In this document: in pieces, positions 61,468-64,000 of the stretch
Layout: the number at the start of each line of letters is the position of its first letter
Numbering within the stretch: position 1 is the first letter of the stretch
Assembly: GCF_013393345.1 (NCBI RefSeq)
Contig: NZ_QJRF01000053.1
Span: forward strand, 60,460 to 124,459
Origin: Pseudomonas taiwanensis
Lineage (GTDB): Bacteria; Pseudomonadota; Gammaproteobacteria; Pseudomonadales; Pseudomonadaceae
Reading direction: 5' to 3'
Length of the DNA: 64,000 nt
The notes under the pieces: generated by a model
Seen by the model: only the letters and a program-made list of their open reading frames with translations
Database searches by the model: none
Told to the model about the DNA's origin: nothing
Made by a program: the position numbers and the translations under genes

Positions 61468-62123
61468 CACCAACTCCCGTACGGAATGCCGAAGCGCTCG
61501 ATATAGCGCTTGGCCTTCTCGCTGGGCTTGTAGGCATAGCGTCCCTCGTTACGTCCCTGATCCGGTCCCAGCGGCTCCACCTCGGCTTGGGCGCGAACCA
61601 CCTTGACCGACCGGTAGCAGCGGTTATAGACCCAGACCTGGATGATGCCGCCCGGGGCCAGGCCCAGGTACAGCGTGGCATCATAGCTTGAGACCCACTG
61701 GGGTTTCTCCGGGCAGCGCCAGGCCACGGAATCGCGCATGATCTGCCGCGCTTCCTCTGGGATGTCCACCCAGGCGCGGTAGGTCTGCGGCTCGACGATG
61801 GACTGCCAGCGCACGTAGATGCGCTGGGGCAGGTCCGCACCGACTACGGCGACTCCCGTGGGGCCGGCGCCGCCCCGCCAGCCGCGGGCGGCTTCGGTGC
61901 CATCCTCCGGCTCATCGCCAGCAGCAATGCCGCCGCCGGTATTCCGGAACAACCGACCGCGGATATCGACGACTGCACTGTCCTCGACCCAGACCTTCAT
62001 ATAGGCCGGATGAGCGAAACCCAGGCTCCACCAGGGGTTGTGATCGTCATGAGCGCCGGAAAGCGGGTCCATGGCCTGGCAGCCGCTGACCAGCAGCAGG
62101 CCTATCAGAAGAAAATGGCGCAT
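61467..62123 (-). CDS. DUF2931 lipoprotein, copy 1 (putative Tle1 immunity)
   Basis: 218 residues, signal MRHFLLIGLLLVSGC. Same domain as copy 2, with a different tail (RNEGRYAYKPSEKAKRYIER). It begins 17 bases after the lipase gene's stop on the same strand, so effector and immunity genes form one operon. Confidence 0.85.
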   Translation of the reverse strand: MRHFLLIGLLLVSGCQAMDPLSGAHDDHNPWWSLGFAHPAYMKVWVEDSAVVDIRGRLFRNTGGGIAAGDEPEDGTEAARGWRGGAGPTGVAVVGADLPQRIYVRWQSIVEPQTYRAWVDIPEEARQIMRDSVAWRCPEKPQWVSSYDATLYLGLAPGGIIQVWVYNRCYRSVKVVRAQAEVEPLGPDQGRNEGRYAYKPSEKAKRYIERFGIPYGSW

Positions 62124-62140
62124 CGAATCAGGCTCCTGTG

Positions 62141-63919
62141 CTAGGCATGGGGGTGACGCACGCGCCGGCCATCGGCGGTGGGGGCATTGATGAAGGTCAG
62201 GGCGACCCCCGTGCGTGGGGTCCGGCCCTGCAGGCTTACAGGCGGGTTCCAGTGGGCCGAGCAGTGGATGTAGTGCAGTCGCAACAACTGCTCTTCGGCG
62301 GGGGTGGTGCTGTAGTCGTCTCCCATGAATCGGTTGCAGAGCGGCTGGAGTTCAAGTGGCAATTGGGTGTCGGAGCGGTCAGGGATATCGTCGAAGTTCA
62401 CGCCCTTTTGCCGGGCCAATTGATGCATCAGCCGCAGGTAGACCCGCGACAGTTCGCCCCGCACGGAGCGCTTCAGTTGCAGGGCGGCATAGACGCGTTT
62501 GCGTGGAGGGGCCAGGCGGTCAGTCGGATCGAGTGGCAGCGGCCGCGCCTCGGGGGTAACGATGGTCAGCATGTGGGCTGGCCAGCCTTTGGCCAGCCAG
62601 GCGTCCCGGGCCCGCTCGGCATCGCGGTGGATGGAGGTGCTGCGCACATCGGTGTGCAAGGGGACGTCCAGCGCCTGCATGGGGCTGACCAGCAGGGTTT
62701 CCTCTGCTTCGGCCAGGTAACCGCCCCCAAGGTCGGCATGGACGCCAGGCAGAACGATTTCGCGGTGCTCGGGCTCGGTGCTGTTGAGGGCGAAGTTGGC
62801 GCGGTATTCGTCCCGCGCCACCAGGTGCACCACTGTCGGGAAATGGGCAGGTGCCAGGTAGAGTTGCAGGCCTGGGGTACTGGCACTGCGCACATTGCCC
62901 AGGTTGGCAAGGCCAGCGGTGGAGGCCACGGTGTCGAACAGGCCGATAACGGCCACCTGCACTCCTTGCCCGTAGCGGCCGCTCAGGTCGTGGCTGAAGG
63001 TGCCGCTGGTATCGGGGAGCAGCATGCCCAGGGGGCCATTGCGGCCCTTGGCGATCTGGTTGGCGAAGTGCCGGGCCGCTGCTGCGCCTCGGCTGAAACC
63101 GAAGATATCGAAGGTCAGCGACTCAATTTCATAGTCGGTGTTTTCGTCGATGAAGTCGTAGCAAACCCTTCGGATATCCTTAAAGGCCTGCTGCACCTTT
63201 CCCGCCACACCAGTGGCGCCACGCCCAGTGCCTGCGCCGAACAGACTGTCCTCCTCACCCACGCGGGTGCCGCTGCCCTCGACATAGATACGTCGATAGC
63301 CCTGTTTGGCTGTGGCCGGCAGCTTCTGGGTTTCGGGATACAGGTCATGGAGCAGCCTGATATTGGTCACGCCATTGCCATAGCTGCTCTCCGGGTCGCG
63401 CATATAGGGCTTGCAGCTGGCGTCCAGGTCGTCCTCGGTGATGGCGTGCTGGGCGCCGCAGAGTAGGCCCAGGGCGGCGTTGGCGGCATTGTTGTAGGTG
63501 CCGTCGAAGAACACGCCGATGCGTAAGGCGATGCGAAGTTTGGCCTTGGGGGTATGCGTGAAGGGCTTCCAGTCGGGCGGTAGCTTGGGCTCAGCGGGAG
63601 CGGGCGGGGCGGAAACCGGCGCGCCAAACCAGGCCAGGTCGTCGGCCAAGGAGGGCCGTTTTCCGCTCAGGGGCTTGAATGGACGCCGGCTGATCAGCAG
63701 CCAGTCGCCGCTGCGAACGTGCTCGAGAATCCGGTTCCGACAGTATTCCTCCTGTCTGTCGTTGGGATCGATGCCGCATTCGCTGAGCAGTCGCTCGAGC
63801 CCGGGTAGTTGCCAGGGCTCGTCCAATGCCCGATCGACTTTGGAGACGGCGAAGAAAGGATCCTCCACCTGGTCCTCGTTGACGGGGTCGAAGATCGACC
63901 GTTTGACCAACCTGTCCAT
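62141..63919 (-). CDS. Tle1-like type VI secretion phospholipase effector (DUF2235)
   Basis: About 592 residues. The DUF2235/Tle1 alpha/beta-hydrolase core: IGVFFDGTYNNAANAALG, nucleophile elbow GFSRG in FDIFGFSRGAAAARHFANQI, acidic segment VIGLFDTVAS, His in GVHADLGGGY. No signal peptide, as expected for a T6SS cargo. Tle1 enzymes attack phospholipids in rival cells. ATG 63919 (GGAAG nine bases upstream) is preferred; ATG 63946 is also possible, and the frame is open to the window edge. No vgrG is visible within the window. Confidence 0.85.
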   Translation of the reverse strand: MDRLVKRSIFDPVNEDQVEDPFFAVSKVDRALDEPWQLPGLERLLSECGIDPNDRQEEYCRNRILEHVRSGDWLLISRRPFKPLSGKRPSLADDLAWFGAPVSAPPAPAEPKLPPDWKPFTHTPKAKLRIALRIGVFFDGTYNNAANAALGLLCGAQHAITEDDLDASCKPYMRDPESSYGNGVTNIRLLHDLYPETQKLPATAKQGYRRIYVEGSGTRVGEEDSLFGAGTGRGATGVAGKVQQAFKDIRRVCYDFIDENTDYEIESLTFDIFGFSRGAAAARHFANQIAKGRNGPLGMLLPDTSGTFSHDLSGRYGQGVQVAVIGLFDTVASTAGLANLGNVRSASTPGLQLYLAPAHFPTVVHLVARDEYRANFALNSTEPEHREIVLPGVHADLGGGYLAEAEETLLVSPMQALDVPLHTDVRSTSIHRDAERARDAWLAKGWPAHMLTIVTPEARPLPLDPTDRLAPPRKRVYAALQLKRSVRGELSRVYLRLMHQLARQKGVNFDDIPDRSDTQLPLELQPLCNRFMGDDYSTTPAEEQLLRLHYIHCSAHWNPPVSLQGRTPRTGVALTFINAPTADGRRVRHPHA

Positions 63920-64000
63920 TGCGCTGTGCTTCCTGTGAGGCTCCATGGTTGAGGAGCGAGGCTTGCACAGGCGTGATGCCCTGGCGGCGTGATGCGGGCT

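Overview
The window is GC-rich chromosomal DNA from a Pseudomonas species, probably near the P. aeruginosa/resinovorans branch. The reasons are a bauRABC beta-alanine block, a PA0148-like adenine deaminase, Bcr/CflA and RND transporters, and abundant Pseudomonas REP-type repeats between genes. No rRNA, tRNA, CRISPR array, integrase or insertion sequence was seen.

Layout, 0-31 kb: ordinary housekeeping and accessory genes. In order these are the end of an RND pump, an MFS exporter, a PAS-only membrane protein, a quinone reductase with a divergent LysR regulator, a MASE1-PAS-GGDEF diguanylate cyclase, a PepSY protein with cytochrome b561, a YhhQ queuosine-precursor transporter, adenine deaminase, YigZ and TetR proteins, bauR/bauABC, an NYN-OST-HTH protein, a hicAB module, YjdM/PhnA, CysC, a LEA14-type lipoprotein, a PhyH dioxygenase, an arylamine N-acetyltransferase, a sodium:solute symporter, a small membrane protein and a Tsx-like porin.

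Layout, 27.4-59.4 kb: a large locus that I read as a manganese(II)-oxidation and secretion island. It holds two related secreted proteins, a histidine kinase, a sigma54 enhancer-binding response regulator (MnxR-like), a receiver-only regulator, an XcmT1/XcmS (GspG/GspF) pair, a lytic transglycosylase, a 1937-residue multicopper oxidase of the MnxG/McoA type, a beta-propeller protein, two SCO1 copper chaperones, a cytochrome c fused to a periplasmic binding protein, and a SurA-like chaperone. A Gsp/Pil-like operon follows (ATPase, PilM/N/O/P-like proteins, secretin, three pseudopilins), which runs directly into csgE/F/G homologues (csmEFG). The pseudopilin plus csm arrangement matches what I recall of the Xcm pathway of P. 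putida GB-1, which exports its Mn-oxidizing factor. The curli subunit genes csgA/csgB are not present.

The island appears to be wired as one sigma54 regulon. Promoters of the form TGGCAC-N5-TTGC(A/T), two of them identical over 16 bases, precede the oxidase and the propeller operon. Weaker versions precede the secretin operon, the receiver-only regulator, the transglycosylase and the secreted pair. A C4-N6-G4 palindrome recurs near several of these promoters and is my candidate operator for the MnxR-like activator. The inferred flow is: kinase and regulator switch on sigma54 promoters; SCO proteins and the cytochrome-containing protein support copper loading and redox; the Gsp/Pil-like machine and the CsgG-like pore move product to the cell surface.

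Layout, 59.4-64 kb: two small hypothetical genes, a repeat-rich gap, and a type VI secretion Tle1-like lipase (DUF2235). Two tandem DUF2931 lipoproteins, likely immunity proteins, lie next to it, with a truncated third copy that ends in a REP element.
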